This document shows, piece after piece, positions 34,525-45,729 of a stretch of DNA of 64,000 bases. Source of the DNA: Fallopia convolvulus (Eukaryota; Streptophyta; Magnoliopsida; Caryophyllales; Polygonaceae); assembly GCA_964016875.1 (NCBI GenBank), contig OZ024727.1, forward strand, positions 4,178,893 to 4,242,892, read 5' to 3'. The first letter of the stretch is position 1. Every line of letters starts with the position of its first letter. The notes under the pieces are model-generated. The model did no database searches. It worked only from the letters and a program-made list of their open reading frames with translations, and was not told the origin of the DNA. The position numbers were made by a program, and so were the translations under genes.

Positions 34525-37480
34525 ATGTCTTCAAATGACGAAAACTATCAATCTAGAGAGCTTTATAGTCAAATTCCAATCCCATATGAGTGTGCTACAC
34601 CAACATATTTCCCAAATTTGTTACAAAATAGCCCTATTGAAAACCCAAGTGTTTTTTATCCATTGGAGCAGGAGTATTGCCATCACCAATTCGAGCAAAG
34701 AAGAGAAGCATTCAACACATGAAGAAATCAAGAATATCAACCAGTATCCATTAAAAATGAATACCTTTCTTACGGATCAGAGGAAGGATATCATGATGAA
34801 CGACAAATGGTATGTATATTATTATCTTTATTTCAATAATGCTTGTCCTTTTAGCTTAAAAATAAGTAAATATTTTTTTGTCTTTACGAAATTACTCTTA
34901 TAGTTAGTAGTATCTTCTTATTAGTATGGAGAGTTATACATGATTTATTATACTCCAGTAGTTTAGTTAATTTCCTTAAAAGTGTGAATGGAGTGAAGGA
35001 CATCATTATTTATGAATGAATAGAGTATTATTACCAGTGTTACTAAGTAGTTTAAATATAATTGATTTGTTATATTTGCAATGTATATCATAATGCATTA
35101 AATAAAAATAAGAATTGTAATTTTAGAGTCAGGTTGTTGGTGAAGAAATTCTCATAAATGATCGTAATGCCCAACCAACTCCTCAACCATTGAGCCCAAT
35201 ACAAGATTTGATACAAAATGGAGCTAGTTTCAGTCCAAATCATTTGGGGGTCGGTGTTGAGGCTACTTATGTTGACAATATGAGTCCATCCCACCAAAGA
35301 AATAATGCGGGTCCATCCAACCAAAGAAATGATGACCATGATGATAGGAATAATAACACCAATGGCGAGGGCAATGTTGGTGGCGATAGTGGTGACGCAG
35401 TTGACACAGGAGGCCCTTACCAAAAGGACTTGTTAGTGCACTACGACAACCATTACGCAAAAGTGTTATGGGATAACCCAAATGTAAGTATTCATTTCAT
35501 TTTCAAGTTATAAATTTTGTTTATATATTATCTTTAAAGTTTGTTTATATCTTTAATTTTTTTTCCAAAAGTTTTAAATAAAGTAGCTTATCCATTAGTT
35601 GCCCTAACTCCAAGTTGATTAGTTGTCCGTATTTGTTAAAATTTTAGGATGAAAAAGATATCGGGATCCACTCTAGGGGTAAATATCTAGAAAAGTTGCC
35701 ACAACTGCTTAAAGATAACAGACATAAAGGTTGGTTCAACATGGCAAATGATTCGGGTTTGTTACATCTATTGAATGTCCCATGGACTGGCGTAGACCAA
35801 TCTCTTATCTGGGCATTCTTAGATAGATGGTATCCGGAAACCAATAGTTTTCATTTTCCTTGGGATGAGATGACAATTACTCTCCACGATGTGAAATTTA
35901 TTCTTGGGATTTCCATTGAGGGTGATGAAAAGTTTCCAATAGTTGATGATGATTGGGCGCTAGACTACTTCTCCGTGTTGTATGGTGTGGACCGCGCAGA
36001 GTTAAAGAAAAAGCAGATATCTAGGGGGGGAATTAATGCCAGCTTATTGGAGAGGTGGTTGGGTGAAGTCGACTTTGATGAAGCGGGAGAACAGAATGTC
36101 TCTGCCACAGTGCTAGGACTTTTGATTGCTTTGACTCTTCTTACAGATAAATCAACAACAAGAATCGATGAACAATTCATTGCTTTGTGCCTCAATTATC
36201 ATCAAGTCAAGCATTATGCATGGGGTGTATGGACCCTTGCATATTTGTATCGGTGCATGGGGACAGGAACTCGCGCAGAAACTAAGCATATGGCCGGTTG
36301 TCTTGTTCTACTTTATGTGAGTATTCATTACTTTGCATTTAATTATTTTCCGAGTTAATCATGTCCTAATAGTATGTACTTTATTTTTTAGAATTGGATC
36401 TGGAATTATTTTCCAGATTTTAGAGGTTGCATGAACGCGGACTTAATCCGTCAACAAGATGATGTCTTTGCAGCGAGGGTCCAACCTTTGAGGCGAGCTC
36501 CAGATCGACGTTTACCGAATCAATTCCAATCTAGATTAGCGTATTTTCGTCAAAAGTTGGATGTGTATCCAGTCGAGCGGGTAATAATTCATTTATGTTT
36601 TTTTCTATTTTACTTATTCACTTTTTGCATGATTTACCTTGGATAATTTCATTTATAGGTTGGTTTGGATGCCGTTTCATGCCTCTCCTGATTTTCATGG
36701 AACCTATAGGTCCTCCTTGTATAGAGGAGTGATTCAGTATAGGCACATCCAAGAGGCATACATGCCTGAAAGGGCCACTCGACAATTTGGATATATACAA
36801 CAAATACCGCGGCCTCCCATCCAGCCACTAAGGGCGTCGAGGGGAAAGAAGACTAAATCGTATCGTCTATTTTACAATCAAAGCGACTGCAATTGGGCCT
36901 CCCGCTTTAACCACATTGAAGAATACATTTTGAACTTGCCTCGCGCTACTCACAATTGGAATGTGGCTCTTGATTATATGGATTGGTTCGAGTCACGCTC
37001 TCATATCAAGGTGCTTAGATCTTCTCCTACTGTTCGGTTTAGGCCGAACCTATTACGCCCTATGCTGTCGCAAGGAGGTGACAACATTTATGCGGTACAT
37101 AATCAAATTTTACATTTTCTTAATGACATAATTTAGTCAATTATTTGATTATCCAATATATATATTTTGGTCAAAGGATTACCTATTATTTGTTTATTAA
37201 TCTTCTTCTACAGGCTCACAACTATGTTCAAGGGTACATAAATGACAATATGCATCTTTTTGAACGATATCCACAAATGAAAGCTATTATTACACACATT
37301 TATGATGCATTGGCGCAAGATCCCATTCCACCGGCTCCTCAAGTGCACTCGACTCCTTAAGTGGACCCGCCTCAAGTGCCTTCACAATGGCAATTGCATC
37401 CTCAAGGGAACTCACAATGGTACCCTCAAGTGCCCTTACAATGGCAACTCACTCCTTAGAGGCCCTCAAAATGGTAGGCT
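34525..37480 (+). pseudogene. Plant mobile domain (PMD) gene C, MAIN-like / PP7-long-form-like, decayed
   Basis: Exons: 34525-34809, 35127-35483, 35648-36316, 36392-36580, 36659-37094, 37214-37360 or beyond. Exons 1-2 encode a low-complexity linker ending LLVHYDNHYAKVLWDN. Exon 3 opens the PMD: HSRGKYLEKL, GLLHLLNVPW, FLDRWYPETNSFHFPW, and MTITLHDVKFILGI, the signature of the PMD found in MAIN/MAIL1 and in transposons. Exon 4 starts NWIWNYFP; exon 5 holds VWMPFH. Breaks are an in-frame TGA in exon 1 (after NT, 34720-34722), a one-base phase mismatch at the exon 4/5 junction, a TAA at 37358-37360 and a TAG near 37458 in a CCTCAAGTG-type Pro/Gln repeat. Exon layout matches MULE B's PMD gene. 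No transposase adjoins it. Confidence 0.8.
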
Positions 37481-38234
37481 CTTTGTCATAGTAGTTACGA
37501 CGGTGCAACTTACCAAAGTTATCCACAATGGAATCAAGATTCTTGGATTAGTGCACCTTTTTTAATGTTTTTTTTCTAGATTTATTTCGATATATATTTT
37601 TATTCCTCTTTTGATGCAACTAAGATATAAACTATGAAATGGTCTTTGACTTTTTTTATTCATGAGTACTAACTTTTATTAGATGTATGATGTATCAAAT
37701 TCTACAATCTTTAAATAACAGAAGGTTTAAATTAAAAATAAATTTATTGAAATTAAAGTTTTACTTTCAAAACAAAACATAATTAATTTTAATTTTATAA
37801 AAACCGTCCTTGTGAATAAATTTGGTTCTTATAATTTTGACTATATTTCATTACATTGAATAAAGATGTTTAATCTGTGTCATTAAAGAAGTGAAACATT
37901 CATTTGACTCGCTCGATCACGATATGCTTAAATGTTTCAAACTTCGTAAAAATGGTTGATGTATTACTCTAATTCAATTACACATATTCATTAAAATAAG
38001 TTTAAAGACTTTCTTAAAAAAAAAACAATATTGGATCACAAGTGAAATGTGAGTCATGCGATAATGGAATAGGGTTCAAATATAATCAGTACTTATTTCT
38101 AAATCTAAAGGCTCAATATTATTATAAATTTGAATGCTTGTATTAGATGTTTTGTTAATCCAATTGGTAAGTGAGTGAAGTTTAATCTTCCTCCCAAGCA
38201 TAATTATGTTTGTTTTATATAAAAAAGGTCCCGA
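37481..38234. other. AT-rich intergenic DNA
   Basis: No gene or bounded repeat was recognised. I could not identify the right end of the element that presumably carried gene C. Confidence 0.4.
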
Positions 38235-38400
38235 TTTACATAAATTGGACATTTTTGTCCCAAAATGAAAAGATGATAGGTCTATTCAAAATTTTACCCT
38301 ATGTCTGGATATTTTGTGGGTAGAGTGTGCAACGGATCCCAAAGTATAAGGTATTATATTAAATTTGGAAAGGTCGGGGTAGAGAGCACAACCACCTTAA
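38235..38400. repeat. Partial copy of the 23.9-25.3 kb MULE terminal repeat
   Basis: The segment with tttttgtcccaaaatgaaaa, gggtagagtgtgcaac and aaaggtcggggtagag follows the same order as the right terminal repeat of the element at 23876-25344, with divergence. No matching left half was seen. Confidence 0.6.
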
Positions 38401-38490
38401 AGATTGTATATATTAGACGTTTTTTCTAGATTCAATTTATTTCACCTTAAAGGTCTTAACCTTACAAGAGGGGAAAATATCATAAACCAA

Positions 38491-38793
38491 TCAGAATACA
38501 TGTGTAGTAATAATCACTCTAGTCACTATCTCGGAGGGGATGTGGTTATTGTCGAAGTCTCGGGCATTACGGGCGTGCCAAATGTAGTAAATCGTGGCCG
38601 AGAGGGCGAAAAATCTAGCGCAGGCAAGGCATCCCTTCCCCCGGCCATGTCTCCTAAGCCAATCCAAAATGCGTGGCACCGACGAAGGTAATGCCGGAAT
38701 CATGAATCTGACCCGGACCTCCCTCCAAATACGAAGGACATAGGGGCACTCAAGCTCGGCATCACACAACCGACATGCCAGGTCAATATCCAA
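38491..38793 (-). pseudogene. LINE fragment: zf-RVT domain
   Basis: The minus-strand frame encodes CRLCDAELECPYVLRIW, then ARFFALSATIYYIWHARNAR, the spacing and residues of the zinc-binding domain that follows the reverse transcriptase in plant LINEs. The typical second His/Cys pair is changed (ECPYVLR). It is an isolated 300-bp piece with no reverse transcriptase beside it, and it is less AT-rich than its surroundings. Confidence 0.7.
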
Positions 38794-39162
38794 GAAGAGA
38801 ATACTATCATAGGTAGAACTATATTAAGCAAAATTATAATGTTGCAACTAATATATAAGATAGTAAAATATGGCATACTAATCAATACTCCTGAGAGTTG
38901 TCTACTTGTCTTGATGTTTACACAAATGTAACTAGTCATTGATTAAAAATCATTAATATTTGTATTGAAAAAATCATGGAGTATTTTTTTTTTTGAATGG
39001 TGATCACATAATGAATGGGTTTGTGGTTTGCCATTTAACTACGTGGATTTAACTAATAAAGATGACAAGGACCTCTAAATATATTAACTATCCTTGGACC
39101 ATTTTTCCATTAACGTTTGTAAGAAACTTTCGTGCACACTCATGTCATGTGCAATTATTACT
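38794..39162. other. AT-rich spacer left of MULE B
   Basis: Nothing recognised. Confidence 0.4.
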
Positions 39163-39235
39163 GGCCAATACGGGGTGCCCATGTCAGAATTGACGGGCGC
39201 CCATGTCAGAATTGACGGGGGCCCATGTCAGAAAT

Positions 39236-39437
39236 AGTCGGTCACCTCGACCGACATGCTTGTAGTCGGTCGAGGTGACCGACTGTATATATATATATAT
39301 TTTTAAATAACACACGCTATCTGCAATTGCAGATAGCGTGTGGGCCCCACGTAGTCGGTCGCCTCGACCGACTACATGGCCTTTTTTTAAAAAAAAATAC
39401 GATGGCCGAGCTGATGTAAAAGAGCCGTTCGGCTCTT
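39236..39437. repeat. Row of perfect hairpins in the MULE B left end
   Basis: Four perfect palindromes follow one another: 39236-39255 with 39265-39284 (20-bp stem), 39311-39342 (a 32-bp uninterrupted palindrome), 39351-39361 with 39365-39375 (11-bp stem), and 39420-39437 (AAGAGCCG/CGGCTCTT). The sequences differ apart from the shared GTCGGTCG core of the first and third. The mate in the right end is 43264-43280 with 43311-43327 (17-bp stem). Confidence 0.9.
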
Positions 39438-39539
39438 GTGTTGAGGGCTATATAAAGCCCTCAAGTCCTCCACAATCCTCCACCATACTACACTACTTGT
39501 TAAAAAAAATTGCAATCGAGAGAAAAAAAAAGTGTGAAA

Positions 39540-41413
39540 ATGAGAAAAGGGTGGTCTTTTGGTTTAGGAAAATCTAAGAGCAAAAACCGTTCAAAAACTT
39601 CACATGGGCAATCGTCGCAAATAGATTTGAGTGAAGGGGCGAACGTTGAGGATATACAAGCTAACGTAGAGCAAGAGGAGGTACCGATCCAACCAACGGC
39701 TCCAAATGCGTTCGAGTTCGACCTCACAAATCAAGAAGCTACGCCACTTGGCGGGGGTTTTTTAGGTATGTAAATTAATAATTTACGTTTTGAATCATCA
39801 AGTTTAGTCGGATCATATTTTATAATAATACTTTAGAATTATCTTAATTTTATTTTTTAGTATTTTAATTTAATTTATTATTCATATTAGAATTTTCTTA
39901 ATTTGATCTCATAGTATTTTTATTTGATAAGTAATTATAGTACTTAATACATTATATATGATAGTGGTCATACATTATTTATGTAGAGATGCTTATGAAC
40001 GATCCCCGATATATGGAGTGGTATGCGTCTGGGGGTACAAACCCCCAACCACCACAAGATTTTACTGGATCACCGTTTCCACCTAACCAACCGCCCACCC
40101 AATATACAACCCCCGACTATCAGAATTTGTGGGGGTCATCCACTTACCAACACACCCCACACAGCACCAACCTAACCCCCACTAGGAATTTGTATACTGA
40201 ATTCGATAATGCTTTCACTCCCCGGACCGACATACAGACTGACCCACAGGGTGATACGTGGATTCAAGATACAATTTCTTTTACTCCCTTGAGTCCTTAT
40301 TTCCAAGCTGAGAATCAGGTGGGGACTTCTTATTCCCAACCTCCACCATCCCAACCTTATTTTCAAGCTGAGGGGACTTCTTATTCCCAACCTCCACCAT
40401 ACCAACCTTATTTCCAAGCTGAGTCTCATGCCGGGACTTCATATTCCCAAGCTTCACCAGACCCTCCCAACACTCAAGATGGATATGGCGGCGAACCAAT
40501 CGATACTAGTTTGTTGGTCAATTACGAGACACATATAGCGAAGCGATTATGGGAAGATCAAACGGTAAGAACGTTTAATTAATTTACCTTATCTGTATGC
40601 ATAAATAATTATACTTAATAATTTGATAATAATGTTTCAGTATACTACTGGTAAACCCTTGAGAGTGCATACGCGAGGGAAGCTTAAGGATTGGAACGAA
40701 AAGTTGACGGCTGGAGGTGCGTGGGTCACCTGTTCTCAGCGTAGCGGATTATTGCGCCTACAACATTGGAGGTTCAAACAAACGGATGAAGCATTGGTTC
40801 AGGCTTTTGTCGAAAGATGGCACCCTGAAACAAACAGTTTTCATTTTCATTGGGGAGAAATATCAATCACCCTCCATGATGTCCACTACATTTTGGGCCT
40901 ACCGCTCAACGGGATGAAGGCTGTTTCGACGTACTCCGAAGAACAAATAAAGCAATATATCAGTGGTGCATACAACGTTCGTCCTCCTGAAATGAATAAG
41001 TTAGTGAGCAAAGGCAGCATAAACATCAAACGTTGGAAGGAGATCCTATTTAACATGATAGAAAATGGAGGAAACCCAGACTTGATAGCGTCAGGATATT
41101 TGTGTGATCTGTTGGGAAGCACCTTGATAATGGAGAGAGCAGGTGATGGGGTGCCCCTCAGATTGTTGCAGCTCGTGTTGAACCGCGTTCAGGTGATGGA
41201 ATATTCATGGTGTGCGGCTACACTTGCATGGCTACTCAGGCAGCTTGGAATGGCGTCCCGAGCTGAAGGAGCGCAGAACGCAGGGTGCTCATATGTGTTA
41301 CACGTGAGTGTTGATACCCTGTTTTGTTTAAATTGCTAGCCCGATTTTATTTGAATCTAACATATTCTCTATTTTGTAGAACTTCATTTGGAGGTACTTT
41401 CCAGGACTCCAAG
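39540..41413 (+). pseudogene. MULE B accessory gene with plant mobile domain, 3' end missing
   Basis: Exons: 39540-39765, 39987-40564, 40641-41303, 41380-41413. They join in frame without a stop. Exon 1 encodes a basic start (MRKGWSFGLGKSKSKNRSK) and an acidic/Gln-rich stretch. Exon 2 begins EMLMNDPRYMEWY, is Pro/Tyr/Gln-rich with three copies of a SYSQPPPxQPYFQAE-type unit, and ends LLVNYETHIAKRLWED. Exon 3 is the PMD core: VHTRGKL, GLLRLQHW, FVERWHPETNSFHFHW, ISITLHDVHYILGLPL. Exon 4 encodes NFIWRYFPGLQ, then a donor (CAAG/GTAACT). The downstream exons, seen in gene C, are absent. PMD proteins of the host (MAIN/MAIL1) act in the nucleus in TE silencing and genome stability; the role of transposon-borne PMDs is unknown. 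Confidence 0.82.
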
Positions 41414-41482
41414 GTAACTTATTTGGAATTTAAAACTCAATTTTGTAAATTGGAATGAGTGGAAAAAGTAACTTATTTTTAC

Positions 41483-42993
41483 CTATTTGTGGTCCTCGTA
41501 AAAAGGTTGAAGCGGTGGTCGGTGAATGCCCTCACAATCCGATCGCGCCAAGGGGTGAGCCAAGTTTTCTGGAGATATGTAAATAAAAGTGGCTCCACGA
41601 CTTCTTTCACCAATTGGAGTCGTGTCTCGTACTCCCACATGGTCGTCGAACAAAATAGCTCCCACGCTTTGTTCGCAAAAAAGTCCGCCGACTTATCCGA
41701 GAACCCATGTCCCAACGTGTATGCCCTATAGTTGCGTTGGATGTGCACCCAACAAAGCATATGTTTTGCTTTGGAAAATAAGATATCGACAACATTCACC
41801 TCAGCCATATCCCGATCGGTCAGTACGGCTTCTGGCTCTCTTCCAACCAGCTTATAGACCTCTCTCAATTGGAATAACACCCATTCGTAGTGGTCTTGAA
41901 TCTCCCTTGTCATAAACGCAGAAGCAATACAGAAAGTCTTCCCGGTGCATGTAAATCCAACCATTTCGCACAAAGGCATGTCGTACCTACAATGTCAATT
42001 AAATGAGATTTAATGCGTGTACTTCAATCTACTACTACATCATAGGTAATAAAAAGACTTACATGTTTGTTTTGTACGTCGAGTCCATCACAACGACGTA
42101 AGGGAACAACTTCAGCAACTGGATCGACTTCGGATGGGCAAAGAAGATGTCTAGTACCTTACGGCTACCCTTCGCAGTTCGATAGTTGACATAGTATTGA
42201 TTAGACTCTAAGAAATGAATCGTAAATTCGCTCACCCCCTTCCGTACATCTCCTTTTTAAACACTTCGTATTGAAAATCATACAATTGCTTCATTGATGT
42301 GGTCATATCTGGATACTTATCCAATAGGAATGTCATGGATTTCCTAGGTTCTATATCTGCCAAAGCCATATTTCTTGCATCAATCTTTTGCTCCTTAGTC
42401 AGTCGGCCCGCAAACGGATAGCCCTCTAGACTGGTGGAAAGGTCATGATTGTGGTTACCACATTCCACCCTTAAGTGCCACTTCTGGGTCTTTTTGTCCC
42501 TCCAACCTATCAACTCGAATGGGCAACCCTTCTTTATAGTACGAGGAAGAGGTTTAAGCTCATCACCGACACCTAAATTCTTAACCATTTTACGCGGTAT
42601 GCCTTTTTTTCCCGCTTTGTACTCACCGCCTAATACACATCCCAAACTAATCTTTGCCAGCCATGAGTTTTTGATGGTGAGTACAATGTTTAACCCCCTC
42701 CCTATCTTATGGGCCCACTCTATCATAGGATCTCGTTCCTCCCACTCACAATTATTTGCAAAATAACTAGAAAAATCTGGAAACTGAATAACCTATAATA
42801 ATAAAAAAAACCAATTAGAATTTTTTATCTTAATTTCTAAACTTCATAAAATTACATTTACATACCTTATTTGATTCTAGATTACAAACGGCGTCGTAAT
42901 TATGCTCATTGAAACCTCATATCCTCCATCGTCGTCATCAACGTACTCCTCGTTTAAATCAAATGGAGCCGGTGGTTTTGACCCTCCCACCAT
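41483..42993 (-). pseudogene. MULE B transposase, frameshifted and missing its C-terminal exon
   Basis: Exons: 42993-42866, 42783-42063, 41986-41483, homologous exon for exon to MULE A. Exon 2 holds the FAR1-like zinc domain with an intact HNHDL, and the first catalytic Asp (VVVMDSTYKTN). Exon 3 holds VLTDRDMAEVN with the second and NKAWELFCSTT. Exon 2 is 721 nt against 722 nt in MULE A; one G appears to be missing from the G-run at about 42235-42239, shifting the frame. Exon 1 also needs a one-base shift near 42920 to reach its expected end NLESNK. Exon 3 ends with an intact donor (AATAG/GTAAAA) at the TTNR junction, but the SWIM-bearing exon that follows in MULE A is absent. The protein cannot be active as it stands. 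Confidence 0.85.
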
Positions 42994-43263
42994 CAACGAC
43001 TACGTAAAATTACGAAATATTTAGAAAATAATATCGAATCGTATGAATTTAACGGAAAAAACTTTTTAAATTGCTTAAAAATAAGTAATTAACTTACATT
43101 AAATTTTGTAATCAACCAATTCGCCATTTCGATAAAATTTTGAAAGTGAATTTTTTTAGAGAAGATTGAAATGTATTTTCGGATGTGAAAATATTTTGGG
43201 GTATTTAGGTATATATAGAGAACGAAATCCACCCGTTCGGAAATAATTCCAACGGGTGGATAG

Positions 43264-43327
43264 TCGGTCACCTCGACCGATTAAATTCCACTTTCCGAGG
43301 CCCTATTTAGTCGGTCGAGGTGACCGA
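43264..43327. repeat. MULE B right-end hairpin
   Basis: Arms 43264-43280 and 43311-43327 are perfect 17-bp complements with a 30-base loop. The arm core is the same GTCGGTC/GACCGAC sequence found at the left end. Confidence 0.9.
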
Positions 43328-43434
43328 TTGGGGCGCTCCTCAGTTCTGACATGGGCGCTTCGATCGCCCGTTATTATTATACAACATCACTCTCCATGTT
43401 TTTTTTTCAGATAAAAAAAAATCACTCCATTTTT

Positions 43435-43550
43435 TTTTGATCTCTCGCTCGGTTCGATTAGCCGGGGTCAATTTACGTCCGAACCGGGTACTGCAGAGGC
43501 CCATTGCTGGGGGCGACCCTCCCAATTCACTCTCCATGCATGTTTTGGGG
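43435..43550 (-). mobile_element. Truncated copy of the 14977-15188 SINE
   Basis: Shares gaccctcccaat, an accgggtac block, the ctcggttcgat-like start and a T-run (A-tail on the minus strand) at 43428-43438 with the SINE at 14977-15188. The tRNA-like 5' half is missing. Confidence 0.65.
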
Positions 43551-43712
43551 ATACAAAAAAAGACGACCCCGACCAAAAAATTAAAAATTCAACCACCACG
43601 TACTGATATTTTTTAGGTTTTTCAACAAAAAAATAACTTTTAATATATATTTTTAAGAAACCATTTTTTATTTTTTTTAAAGTAAAACTACTTTCTATAA
43701 TATACAAATATT

Positions 43713-43863
43713 TGTTATAAATTATAGAGAATAGAGAGAAATAGAGAAAGGAGAGAGATCAGATTCATCTTATTAGGTCACCCATAGGGGCCTTTTATAG
43801 AGAGAGTACAAGATTAAATCTAAGGTTTCCATATGTACATCTAAATAATATATTATTATAACA
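43713..43863 (-). repeat. Copia 3' LTR
   Basis: Starts TGTTATAAAT and ends ATTATAACA. It pairs with 49416-49566 and has 5-bp TSD ATATT on its left. Confidence 0.93.
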
Positions 43864-43879
43864 CTCCCCCGTAGATGTA

Positions 43880-44300
43880 CATCACTAACTGCCTCGTTAA
43901 AAACCTTGTCTGGAAAACCCAATGGGACAAAACCAAGACTAAGGGAAAAAGAGTGCACTTATGATTCTTCCTCTCAACTTGAAATATATCCTCCTTGCTT
44001 GATTGAATTGAACAAACATCCTGCCTTTGAATTGAATCTTGTAGTTTGAAAACACTTGGTGATATGTACTTGGTTGATCACTTCATGCTAAATTCTCTTC
44101 ATATATACATCATTGTTGGCTCCTTTCAACTTGATTTGATGGATGGATAAAAATTCTATTCAATTCTCACATATCTCGAACTTCAGGCCGAGATTGTCTC
44201 ATCAGAGACCTTATATGACGAACTGCCTCATTAAAAACCTTGTTTGGAAAAACCCGTTGGGATAAAAACCAAATCCAAGGGAAAAAGAGTACAGTCGTAT
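43880..44300. repeat. Direct repeat pair in the Copia 3' untranslated region
   Basis: Segments at about 43888-43957 and 44220-44294 both contain aactgcctc(g/a)ttaaaaacc, ggaaaa(a)ccc and aagggaaaaagagt. Confidence 0.8.
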
Positions 44301-44485
44301 AATAATGCTCCCCCTCAGTTAACCATATCTTTATGCAATATATTTATGCCATCATGAACTTTTGTGGAAGAATTGGTACTTCTGGACCAACAATCTCTAT
44401 TATATGTTTAGGGAGACAAATAATTCATCGACACAACAAGTGATTTTGCTGATGTAATGCGCCTATTGAATTGAGATATGGTACT

Positions 44486-45707
44486 TTAAGACCTAATATC
44501 TCTTTCATTTTCTAATCGGGGACGAAAGGGGTCCTTTTCCACACTTAGCGATCTTACTACCATTGGTGTACTTAATGGATGCGCCTTATCCATATTAAAT
44601 CGCTTTAGGAACTTTTCTGTGTAGTTTGATTGATGGATAAACATTCCATCCTTTGTATGCTCGAACTGCAGGCCGAGACAATACTTGGCAGTTCTTAAGT
44701 CCTTCATTTCAAATTCTCTTTTCAAATAATCAGCTTCTATTAGGATATCTTCTGTAGTCCCAATAATATTGAAATCATCAACATGAACAAAAATGATTAC
44801 ATATCCCAAATTTGTTGTTTTTATGAACACACAAGGACCTATTTGATCACTGACAAATCCTTGCCTTTGTAGATATTCTCTAAGGCGATTATACCACATT
44901 CTTCCCGATTATTTCAATCCATATAGCGATCTTTTAAGTTTAATGGAATAAATGTAATGTGGTTTTGATTCAAATGCTTCAAGCATTTTCAATCCTTCTG
45001 GGATTTTCATGTATATGTTGGTACCTAACGACTCATATAGGTATGTTGTTACCACATCCATGAGTTGCATTTTCAAACGTTCAACAACGGTTAAAGCAAC
45101 AAGGAACCTGAGTGTCGTTGCATCCACTACTGGTGAATATGTTTATGTGTAATCCACTCCAGGTTTTTGTGAAAAACCCTTGTGCAACGAGCTATAACAG
45201 ACTGATTTTGCACTTTATGGTGTTGGAACTACAAGCCCAAAAACATCTAGTCTGTTTAACGAATCCAATTTTGCTTTCCAGCTTTTCCAACCATTTCGAT
45301 GTTGACATTCCTCCATTGTTTGGGGATTATTGTCATCTTCTCCAATAACTTTTACGATAACTGTATAAGCAAAGATATCTTCTCGATACCCTGTACCGAT
45401 ACTTGCATAATTAATCGACATTTCCAAATTGTCGTTCATGCCATTTTCTTTGCTTTTAGAGTCTTTAGATAGAATCTCTTCAGGAGTTCTATCTTCATAT
45501 TGATTTCCAATCGACATATCACCCTTTTGGGATGTAACTGGCTCTTTCTTCTTCTGGGGAATGTATCCTTAAATTCGAAAATGTCTCCCATGCTTCAAAC
45601 ATGCTTATGTATTGGTTTGGAGTTACTTCTAGAATCTCCAAATGAGCTGGCGCATTTTCAATTAGTGTTTGTGACTTAAACACTTTCATGACATTGGTAA
45701 ACATCAT
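44486..45707 (-). pseudogene. Copia pol remnant: linker and reverse transcriptase
   Basis: Minus-strand fragments in order: an inter-domain linker (APAHLEILE, then EECQHRNGWKSWKAKLDSLN), a frame-shifted stretch around 45128-45214, then the reverse transcriptase with LMDVVTTYLYESL, IYMKIPEGLKM and RSLYGLK. A TAA just after that motif (about 44906) stands where this family usually has CAA. The last piece contains HVDDFNIIGT (the YVDD box with His for Tyr), MKDLRTAKYCLGLQ and HPLSTPMVVRSL. Integrase, protease, gag and RNase H are not found. It is not functional. Confidence 0.85.
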
Positions 45708-45729
45708 GAAGCTTATACAATCCCCTAAA

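Larger units (their letters stand above)
39163..43369. mobile_element. MULE B: PMD gene facing a MULE transposase, both 3'-truncated
   Basis: The ends match in inverted orientation: GCCCATGTCAGAA occurs near both termini (left about 39177, right complement at about 43344-43356), followed inward by copies of GTCGGTCACCTCGACCGAC hairpins. The left end has the terminal block in three tandem versions (39171-39234). ATTATTA occurs in both flanks, but a clean 9-bp TSD was not resolved, so the ends are approximate. Inside are a plus-strand accessory gene with a PMD and a minus-strand transposase clearly homologous to that of MULE A. The two converge at about 41.4-41.5 kb, where the last exons of both are absent. 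Confidence 0.82.

Noticed and set aside
39163..43369. Exact 9-bp target-site duplication for MULE B
   Set aside because: Both flanks contain ATTATTA, but the copies do not line up at fixed distances from the inverted ends, so I do not claim it.
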